A stretch of DNA of 64,000 nucleotides from Rhodanobacteraceae bacterium (GCA_016717705.1 JADKFD010000020.1:1-64000); one strand, 5' to 3'; shown: positions 54,555 through 63,789, counted from the first letter of the stretch. Notes: a model not told the origin generated them from the sequence alone. A program made the numbers and translations.

Positions 54555-56570
54555 TCAACTCGGCGAGGCGCCGGCCTTCCCGGCCCGTCGATTCGCCTTG
54601 CGGAACTCCGCGAGCGCCTGCTGCAGTCGCGTCAGCGCAGCGGCATCCGGCACGCCGTAACGGGCTGCCTCGTAGGCCGTGACCAGGCCCCGGATGGGGT
54701 CGGCCAGAACGGGAAGCGACTGGGTCGCGCGCCGCGCAAGATCGCTTGCGCCTTCGTTCGGCGCGGCGCTGACGCCGCGTCTGGCCAGGTCCTTGAGGAA
54801 GCCGCGGTACAGCCGCAGCGCCGGATCTTTCGGGCCGCGTCGGCGCTGCAGGTAGAACACCAGTGCGGTCAGCAAGCCGATCAGTGCCAGACCGCCACCC
54901 ATCCACGCCGCGAGGTGCCGCCAGTCACTGGGATCGATGCCCATATCGGCGAAGAACGCCTGCTGGCGCAAACTGTCGAAACGCACGATGGTGTTGTTCC
55001 ACCAGGCACGCGCCGCATCCGCGCGCTCGCGCAGCGAGCGCAGCCATTCGATATCGTCGCCCAAAGTCTGTCCGGCGAAGGCGCTGCCGCTCTGGTCGAC
55101 GCGTTCCGGCGCAATCGCCGCGGTGGGGTCGGCACGGATCCAGCCACGGCCCTCCACCAGTATCTCGGTCCAGGCGTGGGCATCGGAATTGCGCACGATC
55201 CAGTACTCGCCGACGCGGTTGTAGGTGCCACCCAGGTACCCGGTGACCACCCGCGCCGGCACGCCGGCGCTGCGCATCAGCACGACAAAGGCGGCGGCGT
55301 AGTGCTCGCAAAATCCCAGCCGGGTCTCGAACAGGAACTCGTCCATGCGATGCGCGCCCACCAGCGGCGGCGGGCTCAGCGAATAGCCGAAGTTCTCGCT
55401 TCGGATATAGGTCATGGCGCGCTGCGCCAGTGCGATCGGGTCGTCGCCGATGGCCGCACGCCAGCTGCGCCCGAGCGCCGCCGTGCGCGGATTGCGATCG
55501 GGCGGCAGGTCCAGTCCGTACCTGCGTTGCAGCGCGGGTGCCGCCAGCAACGGCAGCGCGGTATCGAGTGCGGCCCAGGCCTCGAAGGAATACAGCGTTG
55601 TCACCGGGCGGTCGCGCTCGACGATGCCTTCGATGGTGCGGCTGCTGTCGGCCGGAAATCCACTGGCCAGATCGAGCGCATACAACCAGTTGCGGTCGCT
55701 CGGCTCCATCGTCACCTGATAATGCAGATCACCGGGCGCACCGCGTTGCGGGCCGCGCAAGCGCCCCTGGGTCTGGCCCCGGTTGCTCAGGTTGTTGCTG
55801 CGCCAGGTGACGCCATCGAACTGCCACAGCACCGGGCCGCGCCAGTACAGGGCGTTCTTCGGTGGTTGTCGCTCCGGAAAGCTCACGCGCATGACCGGCG
55901 TGTCGTCGCCGATCAGTTCGGTGATGCTGCCCGGCGTCATTTCCTGCGACAACCCGGTGCGCGCCAGGCGCTGGTTGTCGCGGGTGCCCCACAGCGGCTC
56001 GCTCAGGCGCGGCAGCGACAGGAACAGGAACACCGTCAGCGGCAGCACCACCGCCATCATCAGCAGGAACTCGCGCCCGAGCGAGCCCAGTTCAGCAGCC
56101 AGACCGCCACGTGTGCCGGGCGGCGCGCTGACTTCGTTGAGTGCCAGAAAGATCAGCAAGGTCGGAATCACCATGTACAGGGTGACCCCGAGACCGTCGT
56201 TGAACAGGAACAGCACGGTGACCAGGAACAGCGCCACGGTGAGGATCAGCAAGCCATCCCGGCGGCGCTCGGACTCGATCAGCTTGAGCGTGGACAGACC
56301 GATCAGTGCCGCCGTTGGCCCTGCCTGGCGCGACGCCGAGTTGGCAAATGCCGCGACCACCAGCGCCAGCACCAGCAGCAGCAGCGGAAACTTGATCCAC
56401 GCCGGCCACGCCCGGGCGTAGGCGCGCCGTTGCAGCCAGCGCGCCAGCAAGATGGCGATCAGCGTGGCCGACAGCCAGATCGGCAGCCACAAAAGGTGCG
56501 CGGCCAGCGTCGCCGAAAACGCGACCAGCGTCCATTCGAACTGGCGCGGACTAAGAACCGGGGAGCGCAT
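54555..56570 (-). CDS. tgpA: TgpA-type transglutaminase-like membrane protein (DUF3488)
   Basis: A 671-residue protein with about six transmembrane segments (residues about 10-170), a periplasmic transglutaminase-like domain and a C-terminal transmembrane helix (about 540-565) with a cytoplasmic DUF4129-like tail. The cysteine-peptidase-like triad is visible as C in RLGFCEHYAAAFVVLMRSAG, H in NSDAHAWTEI and D in WIRADPTAA. TgpA of Pseudomonas is essential for viability; its substrate is unknown. The ATG at 56570 overlaps the end of the DUF58 gene by 20 bases. Third gene of the moxR-DUF58-tgpA operon. Confidence 0.93.
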   Translation of the reverse strand: MRSPVLSPRQFEWTLVAFSATLAAHLLWLPIWLSATLIAILLARWLQRRAYARAWPAWIKFPLLLLVLALVVAAFANSASRQAGPTAALIGLSTLKLIESERRRDGLLILTVALFLVTVLFLFNDGLGVTLYMVIPTLLIFLALNEVSAPPGTRGGLAAELGSLGREFLLMMAVVLPLTVFLFLSLPRLSEPLWGTRDNQRLARTGLSQEMTPGSITELIGDDTPVMRVSFPERQPPKNALYWRGPVLWQFDGVTWRSNNLSNRGQTQGRLRGPQRGAPGDLHYQVTMEPSDRNWLYALDLASGFPADSSRTIEGIVERDRPVTTLYSFEAWAALDTALPLLAAPALQRRYGLDLPPDRNPRTAALGRSWRAAIGDDPIALAQRAMTYIRSENFGYSLSPPPLVGAHRMDEFLFETRLGFCEHYAAAFVVLMRSAGVPARVVTGYLGGTYNRVGEYWIVRNSDAHAWTEILVEGRGWIRADPTAAIAPERVDQSGSAFAGQTLGDDIEWLRSLRERADAARAWWNNTIVRFDSLRQQAFFADMGIDPSDWRHLAAWMGGGLALIGLLTALVFYLQRRRGPKDPALRLYRGFLKDLARRGVSAAPNEGASDLARRATQSLPVLADPIRGLVTAYEAARYGVPDAAALTRLQQALAEFRKANRRAGKAGASPS

Positions 56571-57549
56571 ACAAGGCCAGGGCTTTGAGCGCGCGCAGGC
56601 GATGCGCGGGGCCAAGATCGGGACCGAGATTCAGTCCCGGCAGCAGCAATCGATAGCGGATGCCGGCGCGTTCGGCCTCGATCACCCAGCGGGTCAGGCG
56701 CGACAGGCGCTGTTCCAGATCGAGGCCGGGAATGCGCTGCAGGTCGAAAATCGTCTCGCGCGCCTGCGGCGCCTCCAGTTGCCGCACCAACAGCTCGCCG
56801 GTGCGCGCGCTGGCCTTCCACGCGACCAGACGCGTCGGATCGCCGACCTGGTATTCGCGCAGCGAGCGCAAATCCTCGTCGCCGGGGTCGGCGCCGCCGA
56901 TGCGACCCGGATCGGGCATGCGCGGCAAGGGCTGGGCGGGCGACTCCGCGCGTGGGTAGATCAGCACGCGCACATCCGAATGCAGGAAGCTCCAGGCGTA
57001 GAACAGACCGAAGGGCCACACCGTCGAAACCCGCAGCGGCTCCGGGCTGAACCAGCCGCGACTGCCGCTGGGCAAGGCAAACTCGACCTGGGTGATGCTG
57101 CCGGGCGCAATCTCGACGTGGCGAAACTCGCCATCCAGGCGCAGGCTCACCGCAAAGCGCTTGCGCGTGTCTTCGCAGCGCAGGTGGAAACTAAGGTGCA
57201 GGGGCTCTCCGGCGTGCACCGGATCGGCGCTGATCTGGATCAGGCTCAGGCGGTCGAGATTGCGAAAGGTCTGCAGCATCGACACCGCACCGAGACTGAT
57301 CGCCAGCAGTCCGAACAGCATCGCGCCATTGTTGTTGTAGTTCAGCGCCCCGGCCATGATGGCGACCATCATCAGCGCGAAAAACAACCCGAAGCCGCTC
57401 GGGACGATGTAGACGCGGCGCTGGTTCAAGGTGATCGGCAAGCGCTCGAAGCGGTGCCGGCGGGTCAGGTTGGGCAGGCGCCGGTCGAGTTCACGCCAGG
57501 CCCAATCGCGCAGGCGCCGGGCAGGAGGCTTCGGAGCGAGGCTGGCCAC
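56551..57549 (-). CDS. DUF58 domain protein
   Basis: A 332-residue membrane protein: two transmembrane helices (about 50-68 and 75-95; GLFFALMMVAIMAGALNYNN) and a large beta domain ending in the DUF58 core (DLRSLREYQVGDPTRLVAWK, SARTGELLVRQLEAP). It is consistently linked with MoxR ATPases and TgpA proteins and probably forms a complex with the MoxR protein. It begins 12 bases downstream of the moxR stop. Function: unknown partner in envelope or protein-complex maturation. Confidence 0.93.
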   Translation of the reverse strand: MASLAPKPPARRLRDWAWRELDRRLPNLTRRHRFERLPITLNQRRVYIVPSGFGLFFALMMVAIMAGALNYNNNGAMLFGLLAISLGAVSMLQTFRNLDRLSLIQISADPVHAGEPLHLSFHLRCEDTRKRFAVSLRLDGEFRHVEIAPGSITQVEFALPSGSRGWFSPEPLRVSTVWPFGLFYAWSFLHSDVRVLIYPRAESPAQPLPRMPDPGRIGGADPGDEDLRSLREYQVGDPTRLVAWKASARTGELLVRQLEAPQARETIFDLQRIPGLDLEQRLSRLTRWVIEAERAGIRYRLLLPGLNLGPDLGPAHRLRALKALALYALPGS

Positions 57550-57561
57550 GGCCGATCGCGC

Positions 57562-58512
57562 TCAGGGAATCGCGACTTGCGCCAGCACATCACGCGCCAC
57601 CGAAGCGCCATCGCCACTGGCATCGGCATTCAGCAGCAAACGGTGGCGCGCCACGGCGACGAACACCGCCTGCAGGTCCTCGGGCAACACATGCGTGCGG
57701 CCGGCCACCAGCGCATGCGCGCGCGCCGCGCGCAGCAGCGCGATGCCGGCGCGTGGCGACAGCCCGATGCGGATGCGCCGGTCGCTGCGCGTGGCGGCGA
57801 TCAGCGCGTAGGCGTAGTCGATCGCCGCCGGACTGGCGTGCAGTGCCTGCGCCGCATCACGCAAGCGTGCCAGGCGCTCAGCGCTGAGCAGCGGTTTGAG
57901 ATCGCCGATCAGCGCGCGTCGCTCGCGGGCGCCGAGCAGTGCCTTCTCGGCGCGCTCATCGGGGTAACCGAGGTTGAGCGAGAACATGAAGCGATCGAGT
58001 TGCGACTCGGGCAACGGAAAGGTGCCGCTCTGTTCCAGCGGATTCTGCGTGGCGACAACGATGAACGGATCCGGCAGGCGGTGGCTGGCGCCATCGACGG
58101 TCACCTGCTGTTCGGCCATCGCCTCCAGAAGCGCGCTCTGCAGCTTCGGCGTGCCGCGGTTGATCTCGTCGGCCAGCAGCATCTGCGCGAAGATCGGCCC
58201 GGCGTGGAAATCGAACTTGCGCGTCTGCGGGTCGAACACCGAAACGCCGATCAGATCGGCCGGCAACAGATCGGAGGTGAACTGCACGCGCCCGAACTTC
58301 AGGTCGAAGGTCGCCGCCAGCGCCTGCGCCAGCGTGGTCTTGCCGACGCCAGGCAAGTCCTCCAGCAGCAGATGGCCGCCCGCCAACAGGCACACCAGCG
58401 TCAGCCGCACCTCATGCGACTTGCCCAGCACCACCTGGTTGACCTGCGCTTCGGCCGCATGCAGCGGCGCGATCAAATCCTTGGCCAGGCGGGCATCAGC
58501 TTCGGCGGTCAT
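57562..58512 (-). CDS. MoxR-family AAA+ ATPase
   Basis: A 316-residue chaperone-like ATPase. Walker A is GVGKTTLAQALA (LLLEDLPGVGKTT), Walker B LLADEINRGTPKLQSALLEA, sensor 1 IVVATQNPLEQ and a C-terminal helical lid with GLSPRAGIALLRAARAHALV. First gene of a three-gene operon with DUF58 and tgpA. ATG 58512 (MTAEADARLAKD). The family assists assembly of other protein complexes; the client here is not known. Upstream lies a REP element and a CGCAAAG repeat. Confidence 0.94.
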   Translation of the reverse strand: MTAEADARLAKDLIAPLHAAEAQVNQVVLGKSHEVRLTLVCLLAGGHLLLEDLPGVGKTTLAQALAATFDLKFGRVQFTSDLLPADLIGVSVFDPQTRKFDFHAGPIFAQMLLADEINRGTPKLQSALLEAMAEQQVTVDGASHRLPDPFIVVATQNPLEQSGTFPLPESQLDRFMFSLNLGYPDERAEKALLGARERRALIGDLKPLLSAERLARLRDAAQALHASPAAIDYAYALIAATRSDRRIRIGLSPRAGIALLRAARAHALVAGRTHVLPEDLQAVFVAVARHRLLLNADASGDGASVARDVLAQVAIP

Positions 58513-58577
58513 CGATAACTCCGTTCAGTGGTGTCGTAAGCTTCGAGTCGCAAGACCCCGTCCAAGTCCGAAAAATT

Positions 58578-58602
58578 GTAGGAGCGCGCTCGCGCGCGAT
58601 CG
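58578..58602. repeat. Single GTAGGAGCG-family unit
   Basis: GTAGGAGCGCGCTCGCGCGC hairpin unit 65 bases upstream of the moxR start codon. Confidence 0.7.
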
Positions 58603-58648
58603 CTCTGCCATCCGGGGTCGGGGTGCTGACACCAAAGCAATTCTTCTC

Positions 58649-58722
58649 CGCAAAGTACGCAAAGAACGCAAAGGAAGAAGGAGGAAGGTGCAGCCTAATA
58701 CTCCCCCTCTTCTCCTTTGCGG
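58649..58722. repeat. CGCAAAG / CCTTTGCG inverted-repeat element
   Basis: Three CGCAAAG units at 58649, 58658 and 58667 (9-base period) followed after a purine-to-pyrimidine switch by CTCCTTTGCG ending at 58722. The same layout is found in the linker of the mtnD-mtnC gene (11885-12065). Confidence 0.75.
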
Positions 58723-58784
58723 ACAAAAAAATGCTCTCCTCGCTGCCGGAAGCTGCGCTGCACGACCGCTCACGTGGCAAGAAA

Positions 58785-59369
58785 TCACGGCAACTCCCAG
58801 CCCGCAGCGCGCAGCATCCGGCACAGCGCGATCAGCGGCAGTCCGATCAGCGCGCTTGGATCTTCGCTGTCGATGCGCTCGAACAGTGCGATGCCGCGGC
58901 CCTCGACCTTGAAGCCGCCAGCACAATCGCCGGCCGGCTCCAGAACGACATAGCGTTCGACTTCGGCAGCGGTCAGTGCGCGCATGCGGCAAAGGGTCAG
59001 GTCCAGGTGCTCGCGCAGCGATCCGTTGCGGCTGTCGAGTAAAGCGACTGCACTGTGGAAGCGAAGTTCCTGAGCGCTGCTGGCGAGCAATTGTTGCCGC
59101 TGCGCGCTGGCGCTGCCGGGCTTGCCCAGAATGTCCTCGCCGCGCGCGGCGACCTGGTCGGCGGCGATGATGATCGATTCAGGATGCCGCGCCGCAACCG
59201 CCTGCGCCTTGGGGCGCGCCAGACGGCTCGCCATGGCCGCCGCCGCCTCGCCGGGCAAGCGCGCCTCGTCGATATCGGGCGCGTCGCATTCGACCGCCAG
59301 GCCCAGGCGCGCCAGCTGCTCGCGGCGATAACGCGAACCCGAGGCCAGCACCAGCGTCGGTGGCGCCAT
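58785..59369 (-). CDS. maf: Maf-family nucleotide pyrophosphatase (YceF-like)
   Basis: House-cleaning nucleoside triphosphate pyrophosphatase for modified nucleotides. A 194-residue protein with LVLASGSRYRREQLARLGL, DIDEARLPGE, IIIAADQVAA (nucleotide site) and EGRGIALFERIDSEDPSALI. The sequence resembles the YceF subgroup (preferring 7-methyl-GTP) more than the YhdE subgroup, judged by the SDP-x-AL-type ending. ATG 59369 begins MAPPTLVLASGSRY. Stop lies three bases upstream of nothing coding; the next minus-strand gene (59373) precedes it by three bases, so the two are cotranscribed. Confidence 0.93.
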   Translation of the reverse strand: MAPPTLVLASGSRYRREQLARLGLAVECDAPDIDEARLPGEAAAAMASRLARPKAQAVAARHPESIIIAADQVAARGEDILGKPGSASAQRQQLLASSAQELRFHSAVALLDSRNGSLREHLDLTLCRMRALTAAEVERYVVLEPAGDCAGGFKVEGRGIALFERIDSEDPSALIGLPLIALCRMLRAAGWELP

Positions 59370-59372
59370 TGC

Positions 59373-59879
59373 TCAGTTCATCGCGGAGGTGCGCGCGTCG
59401 GAGCCACCGATGCCGTAGGCACTGGCGATCAGCGCCGACACCGGGTGGGTTTCCGAAGACGCCGCGGCCAGCGCCTCGCCGGCCGCCTCCAGCTTGTCCA
59501 TGTTCTCGGCCAGCGCCTTGCGCGAGCGCTCCAGGTCGCCCTTGACGCCACGCAATTTCGCCAGCGGTGCGTTGTCGCCGTGGTCGCGCAGCCACAGCCG
59601 CTGCTGCAGCAGGTCGCGCAGGGCTTTTTGCACCAGCGGATCGAGCACCAGCGCGGCCAGCGCGTCGCGGGTCAGCGAAGCGGGCAGGGTCGATACCCAG
59701 CGATGCAGAGTCTGCATGCGCTCGCGGCAAGCGTGCAGTTCGCCCTCCAGCGCATCGGCACTGTCCATGATCGAGCGCAGCGTGTCCTGCCGCCGCCGCA
59801 ACTGCAGCAGCCGCCACATCAGGGCCAGCACCACCAACGATGCCAGCGTCAGCGTGACGATCAGCACTTTGAGCAGCAT
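59373..59879 (-). CDS. Hypothetical single-pass membrane protein
   Basis: A 168-residue protein with one N-terminal transmembrane helix (about residues 4-24, VLIVTLTLASLVVLALMWRL) and a helical cytoplasmic or periplasmic part rich in Leu, Arg and Glu with coiled-coil character (about 30-145, LRDLLQQRLWLRDHG, VKGDLERSRKALAENMDKLE). No family recognised. ATG 59879. First gene of a pair with maf (three-base gap). Its role is open. Confidence 0.75.
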   Translation of the reverse strand: MLLKVLIVTLTLASLVVLALMWRLLQLRRRQDTLRSIMDSADALEGELHACRERMQTLHRWVSTLPASLTRDALAALVLDPLVQKALRDLLQQRLWLRDHGDNAPLAKLRGVKGDLERSRKALAENMDKLEAAGEALAAASSETHPVSALIASAYGIGGSDARTSAMN

Positions 59880-60157
59880 GGAAACCTCGGTCGGACTTCT
59901 GCGGCGATTATGCAGCGTGCCGCGTCGACAGATGGTCTATTGCCGCACCAAATCCAACCGGGCTGGAACTTCAGGGCCTCCAGCGGACTGTCTCGGAGAT
60001 GACTGCTGCTGTGGCGGCATCCATGTCCCGTACTACATGTTCGCAGATCGGATCGGAGCCATCACGGCCCGGTCACTGTCGCCGGTTGGCCCCAATGGGC
60101 TTTGCACTTCCTGACCTTGATCAGGTGTATTACAGCTTTGACCCTTGGAAGAATGAA

Positions 60158-61378
60158 ATGGCCGTGGTTTCGGGAAAAATTCTGGTGGCCCAGGGCGGTG
60201 GCCCCACCGCTGTGATCAACCAGTCATTGGTGGGGGTCGCGCTGGAGGCACGACGTTTTGGCACCATAGGGCGCATTTACGGTGCGCTGCACGGTGTGCG
60301 CGGCATTGTGGACGAGAATTTCGTCGATCTCACCCAGGAGACTACCCACAACCTGGAACTGGTGGCCTGCACCCCGTCGAGCGCATTGGGTTCTACCCGC
60401 GACAAGCCTGATCTGGCCTACTGCCAGGAGATCTTCAAGGTGTTGCAGGCGCATGAGATCGGGCATTTCTTCTACATCGGCGGCAACGACTCCTCGGATA
60501 CCGTACGCATCGTGAGCGAAGAGGCGCGCAAGGCCGGTTACCCGCTGCGGGCCATCCACATCCCCAAGACCATCGACAACGATCTCGTCGGCAATGACCA
60601 CACGCCGGGCTACCCCTCGGCGGCGAGGTTCGTGGCCCAGGCGTTTGCCGGTGCCAATCTGGACAATGCCGCACTGCCCGGCGTCTATGTCGGCGTGGTC
60701 ATGGGGCGACACGCCGGCTTCCTGACGGCAGCGTCCGCCTTGGGCAAGAAATTTCCGGACGACGGCCCCCACCTGATCTACCTGCCCGAACGCACCTTTG
60801 TGCTGGAGCGGTTTCTGGCCGACGTCAAGGCCACCTATGCGCGCTACGGCCGCTGCGTCATTGCCGTGTCCGAGGGCATCCACGATGCGTCCGGTGCACC
60901 CATTGCCGCGTTGCTGGCCAAAGACCTGGAGCACGATGCCCATGGCAACGTGCAGCTTTCGGGCAACGGCGCTCTGGCTGACTTGTTGTGTGAAGAGATC
61001 AAGGCCAAATTGAACATCAAGCGGGTGCGTGGCGACACCTTTGGCTACCTGCAACGGTCATTCATCGGCTGTGTATCCGATGTGGACCAGCGCGAAGCGC
61101 GTGAGGTGGGCGAAAAGGCGGTGCAATTTGCCATGTGGGGCAATCGAGATGGTTCGGTGGCGATCAAACGCACCGGCTTTTATTCGGCTGACTACGAGTT
61201 GCTGCCGCTGGACGCCGTCGCCGGCAAGACTCGGGTGATGGAAGACGAATTCATCGCGCCCAGCGGCACCGACGTGACCGACGCTTTCCGCATGTACCTG
61301 CGCCCCTTGCTCGGCTCCGGGATGCCCGACGCGTTCAGGCTGCGACACAACCCGGTGACCAAGGTGTTGCGAGTCTAG
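60158..61378 (+). CDS. pfp: Pyrophosphate-dependent 6-phosphofructokinase
   Basis: Interconverts fructose-6-phosphate and fructose-1,6-bisphosphate with pyrophosphate, in place of or beside ATP-PFK. The 406-residue protein starts MAVVSGKILVAQGGGPTAVI; FYIGGNDSSDTVRIV occupies the phosphoryl donor loop, where Asp after GGN replaces the Gly of ATP-dependent enzymes, and PKTIDNDLVGNDHTPGYPS is the PPi-PFK active site. ATG 60158 has a GGAAG six bases upstream; longer frames to 59999 look non-coding. Single gene. Lysobacterales commonly have this reversible enzyme, which agrees with the proposed taxonomy. Confidence 0.94.
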   Translation: MAVVSGKILVAQGGGPTAVINQSLVGVALEARRFGTIGRIYGALHGVRGIVDENFVDLTQETTHNLELVACTPSSALGSTRDKPDLAYCQEIFKVLQAHEIGHFFYIGGNDSSDTVRIVSEEARKAGYPLRAIHIPKTIDNDLVGNDHTPGYPSAARFVAQAFAGANLDNAALPGVYVGVVMGRHAGFLTAASALGKKFPDDGPHLIYLPERTFVLERFLADVKATYARYGRCVIAVSEGIHDASGAPIAALLAKDLEHDAHGNVQLSGNGALADLLCEEIKAKLNIKRVRGDTFGYLQRSFIGCVSDVDQREAREVGEKAVQFAMWGNRDGSVAIKRTGFYSADYELLPLDAVAGKTRVMEDEFIAPSGTDVTDAFRMYLRPLLGSGMPDAFRLRHNPVTKVLRV

Positions 61379-61466
61379 GTCCCCAGGTCATTCAGTCGTT
61401 GCGCCGTCAAAGTGCTCGCTGTCAGCTTGCGCATCCTCGCGGGTAGCGTGGACCACCCCATCTCGG

Positions 61467-61627
61467 CGCAACAACAACGGACGACAACAACAACGGACAG
61501 CCACGAATCAGCGGCAACAACAACGCAACAACAACGGACAGCCACGAATCCACCAACACCAACAACCAACAACAACGGACAACCAACAACAACGGACAAC
61601 CAACAACAACGGACAGCCACGAATCAG
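61467..61627. repeat. CAACAACAACGGACA low-complexity repeat
   Basis: About 160 bases of CAA runs interrupted by CGGACA and GCCACGAATC. The block ACGGACAGCCACGAATC occurs three times (ending near 61509, 61550 and 61624). The strand bias is strong, with almost no T or G outside the motif. It lies between pfp and the transposase gene, and nothing in it looks coding. Confidence 0.85.
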
Positions 61628-61685
61628 AATTTTCCTACCAGTCTCCGGGTGTTTTTCCGACTGACGACGGCAAGCCAAGCGATCG

Positions 61686-62654
61686 ATGCTGTGCCCCATG
61701 ACCTACGCCCGCTCGATCCTGACTCCCAAGGGTTCCGCTGGAACCTTCCACTGCGTATCGCGCTGCGTGCGGCGGGCGTTTCTGTGTGGTGAGGATCGGC
61801 TGACGGGTCGCTCGTTCGAGCATCGCCGGCAGTGGGTGGAGGATCGCATCCATGAACTGGCCGGCATTTTCGGTGTGGCGATCTGGGGTTATGCGGTGAT
61901 GAGCAACCATCTGCACGTGGTGGTGGAGACCTTGCCGGAGACGGTGGCGCGGTGGTCGGATGATGAGGTCGCGCAGCGCTGGATGCGCTTGTATCCGCGG
62001 CAGGATCAGGACGCCGAGATGCGTGCCGAGGTGCTGGCCGGCAATGCGGAACGGATCAAGGAACTGCGCGAGCGCTTGTCGAACCTGTCGTGGTTCATGC
62101 GCTGTCTGGCGGAGCCGATCGCGCGAGCGGCGAACAGGGAAGACATCTGCAAGGGTCGCTTCTGGGAAGGCCGCTTCAAGTGCCAGGCGCTGCTCGACGA
62201 CGATGCGGTGCTGGCGGCGATGGCCTATGTCGACCTGAACCCGGTGCGGGCGAAGATCTGCGACACGCTGGAGGCCTCGGCGCACACTAGCGCGCGCGTC
62301 CGGCTGACCGAGATCGAGCGGGAATCGGCGGCGGCCGAGCGTCCGCTGGCGCCGATCACGGGCAACCGCGGTTTGAGTGTGCTGCGCATGACCCAGGCCG
62401 AATACCTGAATCTGGTCGACTACACCGGCCGCCAGATCCGCGCCGACAAACGTGGCGCGATTGAAGGCCCGGCACCTGCGGCGCTGGTGCGCCTGGGCTG
62501 TCGCCCGGAGACCTGGACGCGACAAGTGTTGGCGGTCAAATCCGACTACAGCCGTGCCATGGGCGCGGTGGAAAGCCTGATCGAAAAGGCTGCCGCGATG
62601 GGCCAGTGCTGGCTGCGTGGGCTAGCGCTGGCGCGGTGGCTGGCTGCGCAGTGA
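61686..62654 (+). CDS. REP-associated tyrosine transposase (RAYT, Y1 family)
   Basis: A 322-residue HUH-type single-strand transposase related to IS200/IS605 TnpA and to the TnpA-REP proteins that mobilise or maintain REP elements. The metal-binding H75-L-H77 motif lies in AVMSNHLHVVVE; AMAYVDLNPVRAKICDTL is the typical C-terminal helix of the RAYT family, and FHCVSRCVRRAFLCGED is the characteristic N-terminal strand. The ATG at 61698 (MTYARSILTPKG) is an equally good start. No terminal inverted repeats were found, as expected. The genome carries GTAGGAGCG REP elements at least at four sites in this window, plausible substrates of this enzyme. Confidence 0.92.
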   Translation: MLCPMTYARSILTPKGSAGTFHCVSRCVRRAFLCGEDRLTGRSFEHRRQWVEDRIHELAGIFGVAIWGYAVMSNHLHVVVETLPETVARWSDDEVAQRWMRLYPRQDQDAEMRAEVLAGNAERIKELRERLSNLSWFMRCLAEPIARAANREDICKGRFWEGRFKCQALLDDDAVLAAMAYVDLNPVRAKICDTLEASAHTSARVRLTEIERESAAAERPLAPITGNRGLSVLRMTQAEYLNLVDYTGRQIRADKRGAIEGPAPAALVRLGCRPETWTRQVLAVKSDYSRAMGAVESLIEKAAAMGQCWLRGLALARWLAAQ

Positions 62655-62850
62655 GGGCGGGGCCGAGGGTCGGAATCTCCAGCGGGAGAGCTGCAGCAGC
62701 GATTTCCCGCAACCGCTCAGCGCTTCCCGTGCCGATCCGAACATCGGGAGCAATTGGGCGTCCGGTTTGAACCTGACTTTTCGGATAATCAAGCACTTGA
62801 ATACTTCTCGGAGCCCAATACGTGGGGTCACTGGGGCGGAGTTGGCCGCC

Positions 62851-63120
62851 GAAGGATCATGGATGTCCCGGTTTCAGTCCTCCCGGTTTCAGTCCGGAAG
62901 GATCATGGATGTCCCGGTTTCCGTGCGGTTTCCGGCTTCGGAAGGATCATGGATGTCCCGGTTTCATCCCGTCAGTGGATGTCCCGGTTTCACCCCCCGG
63001 AAGGATCATGGATGTCCCGGTTTTACCGTGGATGTCCCGGTTTCACCGGTTTCAGTGCGGTTTCAGTGGATGTCCCGGTTTCACCTTCCCGGTTTCCCGC
63101 TTTAGTCTTCCCGGTTTCAC
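62851..63120. repeat. Degenerate array of GGATGTCCCGGTTT units
   Basis: The 14-base core GGATGTCCCGGTTT occurs about seven times (near 62861, 62908, 62951, 62977, 63010, 63030, 63068); four copies carry the prefix GGAAGGATCAT. Spacings are irregular (about 20-47 bases). Partial CCGGTTTC copies continue to 63118. An open frame passes through but encodes only the repeat. Not CRISPR-like, since there are no constant spacers. Confidence 0.85.
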
Positions 63121-63142
63121 TGTCTCGCCGTCGGCTCGCCCG

Positions 63143-63538
63143 TCACATCAACAACACCATCCCGGCATCCCTTGCGGCAGCGCGGTCGAAGGTAACCGTG
63201 CTTTCGCAACCCGCAGCGGCGCCACTCTGGGCAATCAGGCAATCGGCAAAATCTGCGGTTCCGGAGCTGAACAAGCGCAGCGCGCGCCAGGCAATCTCGT
63301 TGCGCTCGACGGTGATCGCCGCTGTACGCAACAATGACTCCAGCGCCAGCGACACCTGAGCTCGATCGCGGCCATAGGCAGAAGAAAGTACCCAGACCAG
63401 TTCGACAAGACTGGTCAGACTGACGAACCCGGGCCGATCCTGGTCGAGTGCTTCAATCAACTCGTTGGCCCTGGCAGCCTGTCGCGCATCGTCCTGCATC
63501 ATGTAGCGGACGAGCACATTGGTATCGAGGCCGATCAC
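63143..63538 (-). CDS. vapC: VapC-type PIN-domain toxin
   Basis: A 131-residue PIN ribonuclease. The first aspartate is in IGLDTNVLVRYMMQDD, a Glu in SLTSLVELVWVL, and the second and third acidic residues in FADCLIAQ and TFDRAAARD. GTG at 63538 overlaps the stop of the upstream antitoxin (GTGA). Predicted cytoplasmic RNA-cleaving toxin neutralised by the neighbouring AbrB-type protein. The coding strand runs toward the degenerate repeat array. Confidence 0.9.
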   Translation of the reverse strand: MIGLDTNVLVRYMMQDDARQAARANELIEALDQDRPGFVSLTSLVELVWVLSSAYGRDRAQVSLALESLLRTAAITVERNEIAWRALRLFSSGTADFADCLIAQSGAAAGCESTVTFDRAAARDAGMVLLM

Positions 63539-63777
63539 TTTGCCGCCGATCCACGTCGCGCGATCACCGCGTTCATCTCTTCGATCGACACGACTACCTT
63601 GGACTTGCCGAACATACCCTTGAGCGCGGTGACCGGCTGGGTTGCTGCGATGAACTCGAAGCGTCCCGGCGCCACCTCGATGAACTCCACACGATCCCCC
63701 GCCGCTACACGCAACGCCTCGCGGACGGCGATCGGGATGGTGATTTGTCCCTTGCTGGTAACTGTTGCGGTGCTCAC
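63535..63777 (-). CDS. vapB: AbrB/SpoVT-family antitoxin
   Basis: An 80-residue swapped-hairpin AbrB DNA-binding protein: TVTSKGQITIPIAVREALRV is the DNA-binding core, the C terminus (KVVVSIEEMNAVIARRGSAA) the toxin-binding tail. GTG at 63777 was chosen from the family start; no ATG is near. The cognate toxin begins within its stop codon. A palindromic operator lies 13 bases upstream, and autoregulation is expected. Confidence 0.88.
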   Translation of the reverse strand: MSTATVTSKGQITIPIAVREALRVAAGDRVEFIEVAPGRFEFIAATQPVTALKGMFGKSKVVVSIEEMNAVIARRGSAAK

Positions 63778-63789
63778 GAGCTGACTACG

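Noticed and set aside
54462..56588. 708-codon plus-strand open frame opposite tgpA
   Set aside because: Antisense to a recognised membrane enzyme; no plausible ribosome binding site or motifs.
62754..63359. 201-codon frame through the GGATGTCCCGGTTT repeats
   Set aside because: It simply translates the repeat; no conserved protein features.
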